In this document: piece after piece, positions 16,264-25,500 of the stretch
Position numbering within the stretch: the first letter of the stretch is position 1
How the letters are laid out: every line of letters starts with the position of its first letter
Assembly: GCF_022059845.1 (NCBI RefSeq)
Contig: NZ_CP091852.1
Span: 62,001-126,000, forward strand
Source: Terrirubrum flagellatum
Lineage (GTDB): Bacteria > Pseudomonadota > Alphaproteobacteria > Rhizobiales > Beijerinckiaceae
Direction of reading: 5' to 3'
Length of the DNA: 64,000 nt
Notes under the pieces: generated by a model
The model's database searches: none
What the model was told of the DNA's origin: nothing
What the model saw: the letters and a program-made list of their open reading frames with translations, nothing else
Translations under genes and position numbers: made by a program

Positions 16264-17063
16264 CGATGATGAAACGCTTCTTGCTCGCATGCTTCGTCCT
16301 GGCGCCAGTGGTTGCAGGCGCGCAACCCGCTCCCTTGCGGATCGCGCTTTTCGCCTCCTTTCCGCCGATGGCTTACAAGGTGCCAGAGACCAACAAACTC
16401 GCGGGCGTCGATGTCGATCTCGCAGACTATGTCGGACGAAAGCTGAACCGTCCCGTCATATGGCAGGATGTATCTTACGAGCAGGCCATTCCGGCATTGA
16501 CGACAGGACGCGTTGATCTCGCTTTCAGCCTGCTCGATGAACCGGCGTCGCGCGACAAGCTCGACTATATCGACTATCTCAAATCAGGCGTTCAGGCATA
16601 TACGCTGACAAGCCACGCTCCGGTCGCGTCGCTGCTCGAACTCTGCGGCCAGAAGCTCGGCGCCAACCGTCGCAATGGATTTGCCGACCGCATGCGCGAA
16701 TGGAGCGCCGCGAATTGCGTCTCCGCCGGCAAGCCGCCGATTACAGTTGAGAACACCGACGGCACGCAGGCGGCGAGACTGCAGCTTGGCCAAGGCCGTG
16801 TAGACGCCATCGTACAGAGCAGCGAGTCTGTCCCCTACACCTTCAATCAGGAGCCGGGTCGCTATGTCCGTATTGACAAGCCGCTCGCGGCTCTGAGCAT
16901 TGCGATCGCATTTCCCAAAGCATCTACGGCGTTGCGCGATCAGGTGGCTGCTGCGCTCCGCGATGCTGTCGCTGACGGGACCTATGCGGCTGCGCTCGCA
17001 AAGCATGGCCTGACAGACAATTCGGCGGCCGCTGATATCGCGGCGACAGCCTCTAAACCTTAA
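16260..17063 (+). CDS. Polar amino-acid-type ABC transporter binding protein 2
   Basis: A 267-residue family 3 solute-binding protein with a short Sec signal ([11 protein letters not shown]...VVAGAQ). It is the most diverged of the three in this operon: it lacks the PPMEYRDPATG form and reads [22 protein letters not shown] instead. It keeps the [21 protein letters not shown] segment equivalent to the other two. The start overlaps the ATPase stop (ATGA). Further in-frame ATGs at 16266 and 16269 are alternatives. A different ligand preference from the other two is likely. Confidence 0.87.
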   Translation: MTMMKRFLLACFVLAPVVAGAQPAPLRIALFASFPPMAYKVPETNKLAGVDVDLADYVGRKLNRPVIWQDVSYEQAIPALTTGRVDLAFSLLDEPASRDKLDYIDYLKSGVQAYTLTSHAPVASLLELCGQKLGANRRNGFADRMREWSAANCVSAGKPPITVENTDGTQAARLQLGQGRVDAIVQSSESVPYTFNQEPGRYVRIDKPLAALSIAIAFPKASTALRDQVAAALRDAVADGTYAAALAKHGLTDNSAAADIAATASKP

Positions 17064-17072
17064 GGAGAAACG

Positions 17073-17882
17073 ATGATGAAGCGCCTGATTGCCGCGGCCC
17101 TGTTCTGCTTGCCTGCCGCCATGGCGGCGGCGCAGGTTCCGCCTGAAATCGCGAAGAATGGGCTCAAGGTTGCGATCGTGCCGAACTATCCGCCGATGGA
17201 GTTCAAGGATCCGGCGACCGGGCAGCTCACCGGTTTTGACGTCGAACTCGGCGAGGCCATCGCCAAGAAGCTCAACATCAAGATCATCTGGCAGGAGACA
17301 AGCTTCGATCAGATGATGCCGGCGATCCAGACTGGCCGCGTCGACGCCATTCTTTCCGGCATGACCGATCTTGCGAGCCGTCACGAGACGGCGAGCTTCG
17401 TCGATTACATGCGCAGCGGACCGCAATTTTTCGTGCAGGCGTCGCGCGCCACCGAATTCGCGGACATGAAAGGCCTCTGCGGCAAGAGCGTTGGCGCCAG
17501 CCGCCGCACGTCGTTCCCGAAGGAAATCGAGAAATGGAGCAACGCGAATTGCCCGGGCAATCCGCTCAAGTTCGTCGGCACCGAAGGTTCGGCTGACGCG
17601 CGCACGCAGCTCAAGCAGGGCCGCATTGACGCCGCCATGCAGGGCAGCGAAACGCTGCCCTATGTGATGGGTCTTGAGCCGGGCGCCTATATGCCGGTCG
17701 GCAAGGCGATCGCGTTCCAGTATACAGGCCTGGCTCTGCCGGTGAAGGAGAAGGGCTTGCAGACGGCGGTCGCCGGTGCGCTCGACGCGATGATCGCGGA
17801 CGGATCTTACAAGGCGCTGCTGGCGAAGTGGCAGCTTGCTGACAATGCGGTCGAGAAGGCGGCGATCAATCTGGGTGAATGA
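17073..17882 (+). CDS. Polar amino-acid-type ABC transporter binding protein 3
   Basis: A 269-residue family 3 solute-binding protein with a Sec signal (MMKRLIAAALFCLPAAMAAAQ). It shares YPPMEFKDPATGQLTGFDVEL and LKQGRIDAAMQGSETLPYV with binding protein 1. It is preceded by AAGGAGA and followed by two hairpins, so it may be expressed more strongly than the membrane components, as is common for binding proteins. Confidence 0.9.
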   Translation: MMKRLIAAALFCLPAAMAAAQVPPEIAKNGLKVAIVPNYPPMEFKDPATGQLTGFDVELGEAIAKKLNIKIIWQETSFDQMMPAIQTGRVDAILSGMTDLASRHETASFVDYMRSGPQFFVQASRATEFADMKGLCGKSVGASRRTSFPKEIEKWSNANCPGNPLKFVGTEGSADARTQLKQGRIDAAMQGSETLPYVMGLEPGAYMPVGKAIAFQYTGLALPVKEKGLQTAVAGALDAMIADGSYKALLAKWQLADNAVEKAAINLGE

Positions 17883-17898
17883 CGCGGCGCAAGCCGCG
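17883..17898 (+). terminator. Hairpin with GCAA loop after binding protein 3
   Basis: CGCGGC and GCCGCG (6-base perfect arms) close a GCAA tetraloop, immediately after the TGA at 17880-17882. It is too short and lacks a T-run for a classical terminator. An mRNA 3'-stabilising role is more likely. Confidence 0.4.
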
Positions 17899-17916
17899 CG
17901 CTCTGCAAATTGAAGA

Positions 17917-17954
17917 ACGACGTCCGGCAGCGCATGGCGCTGACCGGACGTCGT
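17917..17954 (+). terminator. Strong intercistronic hairpin
   Basis: ACGACGTCCGG (17917-17927) and CCGGACGTCGT (17944-17954) are exact 11-base reverse complements. The 16-base loop contains a second pairing, GCGC/GCGC. It separates the transporter genes from the hydrolase genes (next start at 17980). No T-run follows, so partial termination or mRNA processing/stabilisation is more plausible than full termination. Confidence 0.55.
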
Positions 17955-17979
17955 CAATTGAATTGAAAAGGCTGAAATC

Positions 17980-18864
17980 ATGATGAACCGTCAGGCGCTC
18001 GACAGTATTCCGCTCACGCCCGCGAACACCGCGCCGCCGGCGCCGGATTATCCCTGGCCGAAGCCCTACAGCTCCGCGATGTTCCTGTCCTTCGATGTGG
18101 ATGCGGAGAGCGCATGGACCAGCAAGGACGCCGAGCACGCGAAGCGCCTGATCACCATGAGCTACGGCGCGTTCGAGGCGCGCGTCGGCACGCCGAAGCT
18201 GCTTGAATTGCTGGCGCAGCTTGATCTCAAGGCGACATTCTTTATCACGGGTTGGGCGATCGACGCCTATCCCGCGATGGCGGAGTCGATTCTGAAGGCT
18301 GGTCATGAAATCGGGCATCACGGCTATCACCATTTGATGCCGGACCCTGGCGCGCCTTTCATGGATGAGGAGCTTGAGCGCGGCTTCGAGACCCTGAAGC
18401 GACGCCTTGGCGTGCGGCCGATTGGTTATCGTGCACCGTACGGTGAATTCACGGAAGAATTGCGCACGGCGCTCGTGCGCCATGGGATCGTCTACACCTC
18501 GTCCTTCCGCGACGATGTCAGGCCCTATCGTCATCGCCTCGCGGATGGAACGGCGGGCGCGATCGAGCTCCCGGTCACCGCGAGCTACGACGACTGGATG
18601 CATGGCCTGTCGGCGCGCTTTAGCCCGCGCTCGATTTTTCCGAAGGAGCATGTGCTCTCGATGTGGAAGGATGAGCTCGACGAGGTGCGGGACTGGGGCG
18701 CGATGGTGACGACGGTGCTGCATCCGCAATGCAGCGGCCGTCCCATGCGATTGCGGCTGCTGCGCGAGTTTCTCACCTACGCCAAATCCTGCTCCGACGT
18801 CTGGATCACGACGGGCGAACAGATCGCGGCCAATTTCCAGAAACACGAAGCCGCCGCTTCCTGA
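17980..18864 (+). CDS. Polysaccharide-deacetylase-fold hydrolase (PuuE/imidase-like)
   Basis: A 294-residue NodB-fold protein: SFDVDAES (metal aspartates), GHEIGHHGYHH (metal histidines), GYRAPYGE and LHPQCSGRP in order. It lacks a signal peptide, so it is cytoplasmic and unlikely to act on cell-wall polymers. Within this superfamily, PuuE allantoinases and related cyclic-imide hydrolases have the same layout, and the hydantoin-type neighbours favour a cyclic amide substrate. The exact reaction is not decided by sequence. It is 11 bases upstream of the racemase. Confidence 0.78.
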   Translation: MMNRQALDSIPLTPANTAPPAPDYPWPKPYSSAMFLSFDVDAESAWTSKDAEHAKRLITMSYGAFEARVGTPKLLELLAQLDLKATFFITGWAIDAYPAMAESILKAGHEIGHHGYHHLMPDPGAPFMDEELERGFETLKRRLGVRPIGYRAPYGEFTEELRTALVRHGIVYTSSFRDDVRPYRHRLADGTAGAIELPVTASYDDWMHGLSARFSPRSIFPKEHVLSMWKDELDEVRDWGAMVTTVLHPQCSGRPMRLRLLREFLTYAKSCSDVWITTGEQIAANFQKHEAAAS

Positions 18865-18874
18865 TCGCCGCACC

Positions 18875-19540
18875 ATGACCTCGTCGCGCCGCATCCTTGT
18901 GATTAACCCGAACTCATCGGTCGCCGTCACGGTTGCGATCGATGAAGCGGTCGCGCCGCTGCGGATTGCGAGCGGCCCCGAGATCACTGTGGCGGGACTT
19001 GCTGAAGGGCCTCCGAGCATTTCTTCACAGCGCGATTCCGACAGCGTCATCACGCCGCTGGTGAACTGGGTCGCGCGCGATGACGCCGACGCTTTCGTGA
19101 TCGCCTGCTTCAGCGATCCCGGCCTGCACGCGGTGCGTGAGGCTACGGACGGGCGGCCCGTGATGGGGATCGCCGAATGGGGCATCCTGCGCGCGCTGAC
19201 GCTCGGCGAGCGGTTCGGGATTATCGCGCTGTCGCCTTCGAGCGTTCGCAGGCAGCAACGCATGATACGGCAAATGGGCGTCGACGGCCGCTATGCAGGA
19301 AGCTGGCCGGTGAACGCCAACGCAGCGGAAACCGCCGACGCTTCAATTCGAGACAGATTGATCGAAGCCGGAAAAGCTCTTGTGCGGGAGCGCGGCGCCG
19401 ATGTCGTCGTGATGGGCTGCGCCGGCATGGCTTCGCATCGCGTGGCGATCGAAAAGTCGATTGGCGTCCCCGTCATCGAGCCGACGCAACAGGCGACGGC
19501 GGCGGCGATCGGCGCCGTGCTCCTTGCGGCCCGCGAATGA
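18875..19540 (+). CDS. hyuE: Hydantoin racemase (Asp/Glu racemase superfamily)
   Basis: A 221-residue protein with the two active-site cysteines of the hydantoin/aspartate racemase family: C78 in IACFSDPG and C182 in VVMGCAGM. It also has the N-terminal VINPNSS substrate-anion motif. It would interconvert D- and L-5-substituted hydantoins (or allantoin), allowing full conversion by a stereospecific hydantoinase and the D-carbamoylase encoded upstream. It is transcribed with the flanking hydrolases. Confidence 0.85.
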   Translation: MTSSRRILVINPNSSVAVTVAIDEAVAPLRIASGPEITVAGLAEGPPSISSQRDSDSVITPLVNWVARDDADAFVIACFSDPGLHAVREATDGRPVMGIAEWGILRALTLGERFGIIALSPSSVRRQQRMIRQMGVDGRYAGSWPVNANAAETADASIRDRLIEAGKALVRERGADVVVMGCAGMASHRVAIEKSIGVPVIEPTQQATAAAIGAVLLAARE

Positions 19541-19582
19541 CAAGGGCTGCTCCATTTCGCGGCCAGATGGCGAGCTTGGCTC

Positions 19583-20914
19583 ATGCATTATGATCTTGTG
19601 ATCCGCGGCGGCGTCTGCGTCACCCCGTGGGGCGAAGAACGGGCTGATGTCGGCGTGTCGCGCGGCCAGATCGCGACCTTGCGCGCGAGCGCCGCCGACA
19701 CGGCGGACGCGGCGATCGATGCGCGCGGCCTTCATGTTCTTCCCGGGCTCATCGACAGTCACGTTCATCTGCGCGATCCCGGCGACCCAGCCGTGGAGAC
19801 GATGGCGACGGGCACGAAGGGCGCCGTGCTTGGCGGAATCACAACCGTCTTCGATATGCCGAACACTAATCCGCCGATCGCGACCAAGGAGCGAGTCGAC
19901 TGGAAACGCGGCTATGTCGCGGAGCAAAGCTGGTGCGACGTCGGGCTCTACGTCACCGGCGCCAAGACGAACATTGATCTGCTCGCGGAGCTTGAACGAC
20001 AGCCCGGCGTTTGCGCGATCAAGGTTTTCGCCGGCAGTTCAACCGCGGCGCTGATGGTCGAGGATGACGAACATCTGGAATTGCTGATGCGAGCGGGCCG
20101 GCGTCGCATCTCGTTTCATAGCGAGGACGAGTATCGGCTGCAGGCGCGCAAGCCGCTGTTCCAGCGCGGCATGCCGCATCGCATGCATATGGAATGGCGC
20201 GACGAGGAGTGCGCCTTCCTCGGCACGCGACGCCTGATGGCGCTCGCGCGAAAGACGGGCCGCCCTGCTCACATCCTGCATGTCTCGACCGCAGAAGAGC
20301 TCGCCTATCTCGCGGATTATCGCGACGTCGCGACCGTCGAAGTGCTCGTCAATCATCTGACGCAGGTCGCGCCTGACTGCTACGAAAGACTTCGCGGCTT
20401 CGGCGTGATGAATCCGCCGATCCGCGGCGAGCGCCATCGCGAGGCGAGCTGGGCCGCCTTGCGCGACGGCGTCGTCGACACGATCGGCAGCGATCATGCG
20501 CCGCATTCGCGCGCCGCGAAGGAGCAGCCCTGGCCGGACTGCCCCGCCGGCCTCACTGGCGTACAGACGCTGGTTCCCGTGATGCTCGATCACGTCAACG
20601 CCGGTCGTCTCTCATTGTCGCGGTTGGTCGATCTCATGGCTGCGGGCCCCGCGCGTGTTTATGGACTCGTCGGCAAGGGCCGGCTTGCGGCTGGCTACGA
20701 TGCCGATTTCACGCTGGTCGACATGAAGGCGCGGCGCACGATCGAGGAATCCTGGATCGTGTCGCCATGCGGATGGACGCCGTTCGCCGGCATGCGCATC
20801 GCCGGCTGGCCGGTCGGCGCGATCGTGCGAGGCCACGTCGTGATGCGCGATGACGAGATCATCGGCGGACCCATCGGCCGCCTCGCGCGATTCGAAGGGG
20901 AGCGCATGGCGTGA
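19583..20914 (+). CDS. Dihydroorotase-like amidohydrolase (probable hydantoinase)
   Basis: A 443-residue binuclear amidohydrolase: H60-x-H62 in DSHVHLRDPG, bridging lysine K147 in AIKVFAGSST, later histidines (SFHSEDE, ILHVSTAEE) and IGSDHAPH with the catalytic aspartate. Sequence motifs are those of type I dihydroorotase/allantoinase. The context of racemase, carbamoylase and importer argues for a hydantoinase or other cyclic-ureide ring opener rather than housekeeping PyrC. It overlaps the next gene by four bases. Confidence 0.83.
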   Translation: MHYDLVIRGGVCVTPWGEERADVGVSRGQIATLRASAADTADAAIDARGLHVLPGLIDSHVHLRDPGDPAVETMATGTKGAVLGGITTVFDMPNTNPPIATKERVDWKRGYVAEQSWCDVGLYVTGAKTNIDLLAELERQPGVCAIKVFAGSSTAALMVEDDEHLELLMRAGRRRISFHSEDEYRLQARKPLFQRGMPHRMHMEWRDEECAFLGTRRLMALARKTGRPAHILHVSTAEELAYLADYRDVATVEVLVNHLTQVAPDCYERLRGFGVMNPPIRGERHREASWAALRDGVVDTIGSDHAPHSRAAKEQPWPDCPAGLTGVQTLVPVMLDHVNAGRLSLSRLVDLMAAGPARVYGLVGKGRLAAGYDADFTLVDMKARRTIEESWIVSPCGWTPFAGMRIAGWPVGAIVRGHVVMRDDEIIGGPIGRLARFEGERMA

Positions 20915-22284
20915 ACTCGATCGCGATCTTCGGCAGCTATGTCCTGTCACGCAAGGACAATGCGCAGAATGTGCTGCGCGATCACTGGGTGCTGCTGGAA
21001 GGCGACCGCATCGCCGCCGTCACGCGCGACCGGCCGCACGCAGACGAGATATTCGACAGACCGGGCCGCTTCGTGCTGCCGGGGCTGCTCAATCTCCATA
21101 ATCATTGTTTCAGCGAGGCTGTCGCTCGCACGCACACGGAAGACGGCAATGGCCGCAAGAACAACCAGAGCATCGTCTATACGGTGCTGCTGCCGCTGAC
21201 GAAGCGCGGCGCCGATATCCTCTCGCCTTCAGAGCGTCTGGCGATCGCGCGCCTCGGCGTCCTGCAATTGCTCAAGGGCGGCGCCACCACTGTCATGGAG
21301 CCGTTCCGCAACAGCATTCCCGAGATGTTCGATGCGGCCGAGGAGATGGGCATCCGATTTTATGGGGCGCCCTATCTCTTTTCGACGTCGGATGCGAAGG
21401 CGGGTGCGGACGGCGTCGTGCGTTACGCCGGTGATGACGGGCAGGCGGATTTCGACATATGGAATGCGCTTTATGATCGCTGGCATGGTCGCGGCGACGG
21501 GCGCATTCGGCTCGCGATGAGCCCGCACGCGACAGACACATGCGGTCCTGATCTTTTGCGCGCCTGCGCGGCGCGCGCCCGCGAGCTCGATATTCCCGTC
21601 ACGACGCATCTCGCACAGAGCGCGGCGGAGGTTGCGACAATCGGCGAGCGTTACGACGGGCGCACGCCAGCCGAATATCTCGATTGGCTCGGCTTGCTCG
21701 CGTCCGATCTTCTCGCCGCTCACTGCATCTCAAGCTCGGACAGCGATCTCAAGCTGATGGCGGCGCGCGGCGCGACGGTGCTGAACTGTCCGCGCGTGTT
21801 CGCTCGCGCCGGCGTGACAGCCGCATTCGGGCGCTTCGCCGACCATGGCGTGAAAACCGTGGTGGGGACCGATGGCTACAACATGGATTTCCTCGGAGAG
21901 CTGAACGCGGCGTCGATCATCTCCAAGATTTCGTCGGGACGGGCCGATGTGGCGAACGCGCCCGAACTGATCGAGTCCGTTACCGCGACGGCTGCAAGCG
22001 TCATCAAACGCCCCGATCTCGGCGTCATCGCGCCGGGCGCGACCGCCGACCTGACCGTCGTCGATCTCTCCCATCCGCATCTGCAACCGCTCTTCGATCC
22101 CAGGCGCGGCCTGATCGCGCTCGCGAACCGCGCCAACATCGATCAGGTGATCGTCGACGGGCGCGTGCTGATCGACGGCGGGCGATACGCGTGTGGCGAC
22201 GAGGCGGAAATCACAAGCGCAGGCGCCGCGGCGATCAACAGGATCTGGGAATTGCCGGAGGCTCAGGCCGCGTTCAGCGGTTGA
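20911..22284 (+). CDS. Amidohydrolase/deaminase of the ATZ/TRZ type
   Basis: A 457-residue mononuclear amidohydrolase. Metal residues are visible in LHNH (entry strand 1), SPHATDTCG, TTHLAQS and VVGTDGYNMD. These features match the chlorohydrolase/deaminase branch (guanine deaminase, atrazine and ammeline hydrolases) rather than hydantoinases. The GTG start at 20911 overlaps the stop of the previous gene (GTGA), so translation is coupled. A role in removing an exocyclic amine from an imported heterocycle is plausible but not shown. Confidence 0.83.
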   Translation: MNSIAIFGSYVLSRKDNAQNVLRDHWVLLEGDRIAAVTRDRPHADEIFDRPGRFVLPGLLNLHNHCFSEAVARTHTEDGNGRKNNQSIVYTVLLPLTKRGADILSPSERLAIARLGVLQLLKGGATTVMEPFRNSIPEMFDAAEEMGIRFYGAPYLFSTSDAKAGADGVVRYAGDDGQADFDIWNALYDRWHGRGDGRIRLAMSPHATDTCGPDLLRACAARARELDIPVTTHLAQSAAEVATIGERYDGRTPAEYLDWLGLLASDLLAAHCISSSDSDLKLMAARGATVLNCPRVFARAGVTAAFGRFADHGVKTVVGTDGYNMDFLGELNAASIISKISSGRADVANAPELIESVTATAASVIKRPDLGVIAPGATADLTVVDLSHPHLQPLFDPRRGLIALANRANIDQVIVDGRVLIDGGRYACGDEAEITSAGAAAINRIWELPEAQAAFSG

Positions 22285-22578
22285 GATTTGCCGCGGCTGC
22301 TTCCGGTAGTGTTGCTCCCGCGCGACACTCGCCGACACAATGTCGCCGCGCCTTGGCCGATAACTTCAGGATGATTAGTCGAGAAAGTTAATTATATACG
22401 TTGAATCAAGTATTTGAGTATCTGTTGCACAAGGTTTCTGCGTCGCCGATTGCGGCGACCGGGCGGCGCAATTGTTGCCCCAGGGAAAACCGCCCTGTAT
22501 CTCTTCAAGGCTATTGCGTTTCAGAGTTTGCGAATCCGCGTCCGCGGATGCGTTCAGAAATAAAATTCAGGGGTCGGG
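22285..22578 (+). promoter_or_regulatory. Long leader/promoter region of the autotransporter gene
   Basis: 294 bases with an AT-rich core near 22380-22425 suitable for a promoter. Two perfect hairpins follow: GTCGCCG-ATTG-CGGCGAC (22442-22459) and the palindrome ATCCGCG-TC-CGCGGAT (22534-22549), the latter 30 bases before the start codon. They could regulate translation or bind a repressor. Confidence 0.45.
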
Positions 22579-25500
22579 ATGTCGGGCTCGAAGATTGTGA
22601 ACGGCGGACGGGGCAGGCGTCGCATCGCCCTTCTGCTCGGGAGCACCGCGCTCGTTGGCGTGGCGGCTTTCGCGCCGGCCATTGCGGCCGACTCCACATG
22701 GGTAGGTGGAACCGGCTCGTCCTGGAGCGACGGCACGCAATGGGACAGCACGCCGACCGCGCCGACGGCGGCCGATCGCGCTCTCCTGACGGGTGCGGGC
22801 ACCCAGCCGATTGTGAACGGCGGCGAAAATCTCAGCGTGGGCCAGGTCACCATGTCGGGCGCCAGTACGCTGACGATTCAGGCAAGCGGCATCCTCAATG
22901 TCGTGACCAGCGGCGGCCCGCCGACGCCGGGACTCTTCACCTTGTCGGCCGGCACGCTGACGGGCGCGGGCAATCTCAACGTCGACACCTTCACCATGAC
23001 CGGCGGCGCGGCGTCGGGCGTCACCATTACGGCGGCGACTGCGTTCAATCTGAGCGCGTTCATCAGCGCCAATCTCGCCGGAGCCGGCGCGGTCAATGTC
23101 AACAGCAACCTGACGCTGAGCGGAACCAACACCTATACGGGCGCCACCAACATCGCCAATAACGTGACGCTGACGGCCAGCGGCAGTTCCGCCATCGGCG
23201 ACGCGAGCATCGTCACGTTCGGCAACACCAATTCGACCCTCGCCTTGACCGCGCCTGAAACGATCGGCGCCTTGAGCGGCGGCGGCAAAGTGACTCTCGG
23301 CAATTTCGGGTTGACGCTTTCCGGCGGCACGGCGACTTTCTCAGGCGACATTTCCGGCAACGGCCTTGTCGTCATCAACGGCGCCAACCAGACATTCTCG
23401 AGCGCGAACAGCTATCTCGGCGGCACGAACATCAACGCTGGCACGCTGCGCGTGAGCAATAGCGGCGCGCTCGGGTCCGGCTCGGTCTTTGTCAACGGCG
23501 GCGCCGCGCTCGAAGTGCAGGGCGGCGTCACGATCGGCAACGCTATCACGCTCGTCGGGACGGGCGTGTCGAACGGCGGCGCTCTGAGAAATATTTCGGG
23601 TAACAATACGTATTCGGGCGCCATCACGCTCGGCTCCGCGACACGCGTTACTGCGGATGCCGGGCGGCTGGATCTGAATGGCGGCATCAATGGCGCCGCC
23701 GCGAACACAGATCTGACGTTCGGGGGTGGAGCTGCGATTATCACCGTAGGCGCCGCGATCGGCGCAAACGTCGGCAACGTGGCGGTGAATATGCCCGGCG
23801 GCACCGTCACGTTTTTCACGAACAACAACTACACAGGCAGCACCACGATTTCCGCCGGCCAACTCCAGGCCGCTGCCGGCGACTCAATCCCCGACGCCAG
23901 CGCCGTAACGCTGAATATTCCCGGAAGCCTTTTCATCGCCGCAAGCGAGACCATCGGCTCGCTGACAGGGAGCGGAGCGGTTCGTCTCGGCAATGGCGCA
24001 GCGGTGACGTTGACAATTGGCGCGGACAATACTTCGCCGGCGGCATTCTCAGGCTCGATCATCGATAACGGCGCCGGCGGCACCGGAGGCATCGCCAAGA
24101 TCGGAACCGGCACGCTTACATTGACCGGATTGGGGAGCGGCTACACCGGCGGCACGAGGATCGATCTGGGCATTCTGTCGATCAGCGCCAATGCCAATCT
24201 CGGCTTCCCGACCGGCGGCGTCACGCTGAACGGCGGCACGCTGCAATCGACGGGAACGTTCTCGATGGGCCGCGTCGTCAATGTCACAGCCGCGAGCTCG
24301 ATCGACGTCACCGGTTCGAACAATCTGACCCTGACCAGCACGCTGACGGGCGCCAGCACGCTGACCAAGAGCGGAACCGGCACGCTGACCTTCGGGGCCG
24401 GGCTCAATACGGCCGGCTTTTCCGGCGGCATGGTGCTGGCGGGCGGCACGCTGAGCCTGCAGACCAATCTTGCCGCAGGTTTCGGTGCGATCCAGACGAC
24501 GGGTTCGGTGATCGACTATGGCGCCGGCGTCGACAACGCCGCGCCGATCAACATCAACTCGAACACGACGCAGTTGCAGGTTCTCACGGGAACGGCGACG
24601 CAGTCGGGCAACATCAGCGAGACCGCGGGTCCGCGTCCCCTCGAGAAGATTGGCGCGGGAACGCTCATCCTCAGCGGGACGAACACCTACACGGGAACGA
24701 CGACGATCAGCGCGGGAACGCTCGAGCTTCAGGGCGGCGCGGCGATCGCCAATACGAGCGCCGTCGTGCTTGCGAACGTCGCGGGCGCAACGCTCGCGAT
24801 TACAAATTCCGAGATCATCGGTTCGCTCGCCGGCGGCGGCACGACCGGCGGCAATGTGACGATTGCGGCGGGGCAAGCTCTTACATTGGGCGCCAACAAT
24901 TCGAGCACGACGTTCGCTGGCGTGATCAGCGGCGCGGGCGGTTTTTCGAAGGCCGGAACGGGCGTCTTCACGCTCGCCGGAACCAATGCCTATACCGGCG
25001 GCACCGCGGTCAGCTTTGGTACGCTGGCGTTGTCGGGGACGGGCTCGATCGCGACGTCGTCCATCTTGCAGGTAGGACCCGGCGCCAATTTTGACATCAC
25101 CCAGACCACGGCGGGCGCGTCGATCGCGTCATTGTTCAGCTCCGGCAATGTGTTCCTTGGCGCGCAGACGCTCACCATCACCAACGGCACGAGTCCATTC
25201 TCGGGCGTGATCGCGGACGCGGGCGGCATCGTCAATGCGACGGGCGGCGGGGTGACGGTGACGGGCGGAATCCAGACGTTCTCCGGCGTGAATACCTATA
25301 CCGGCGCGACGACGATCAGCGGAGGCACGCTGGCGTTGAGCGGCGGCGGCTCGATTGCGACTTCGAGCGGCGTATCGCTGGCGACCGGCGCCACGTTCGA
25401 TATTTCTCAGGTGACCACCGGCGCCACGATCCAGACGCTGAACAGCACGGCGGTGGGACAGACCGGCACGGTTGCGCTCGGCTCGAAGGCGCTGACCGTA

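Noticed and set aside
16584-17981. 465-codon open frame on the minus strand across two binding-protein genes
   Set aside because: Antisense shadow of two well-supported binding proteins; no recognisable domains.
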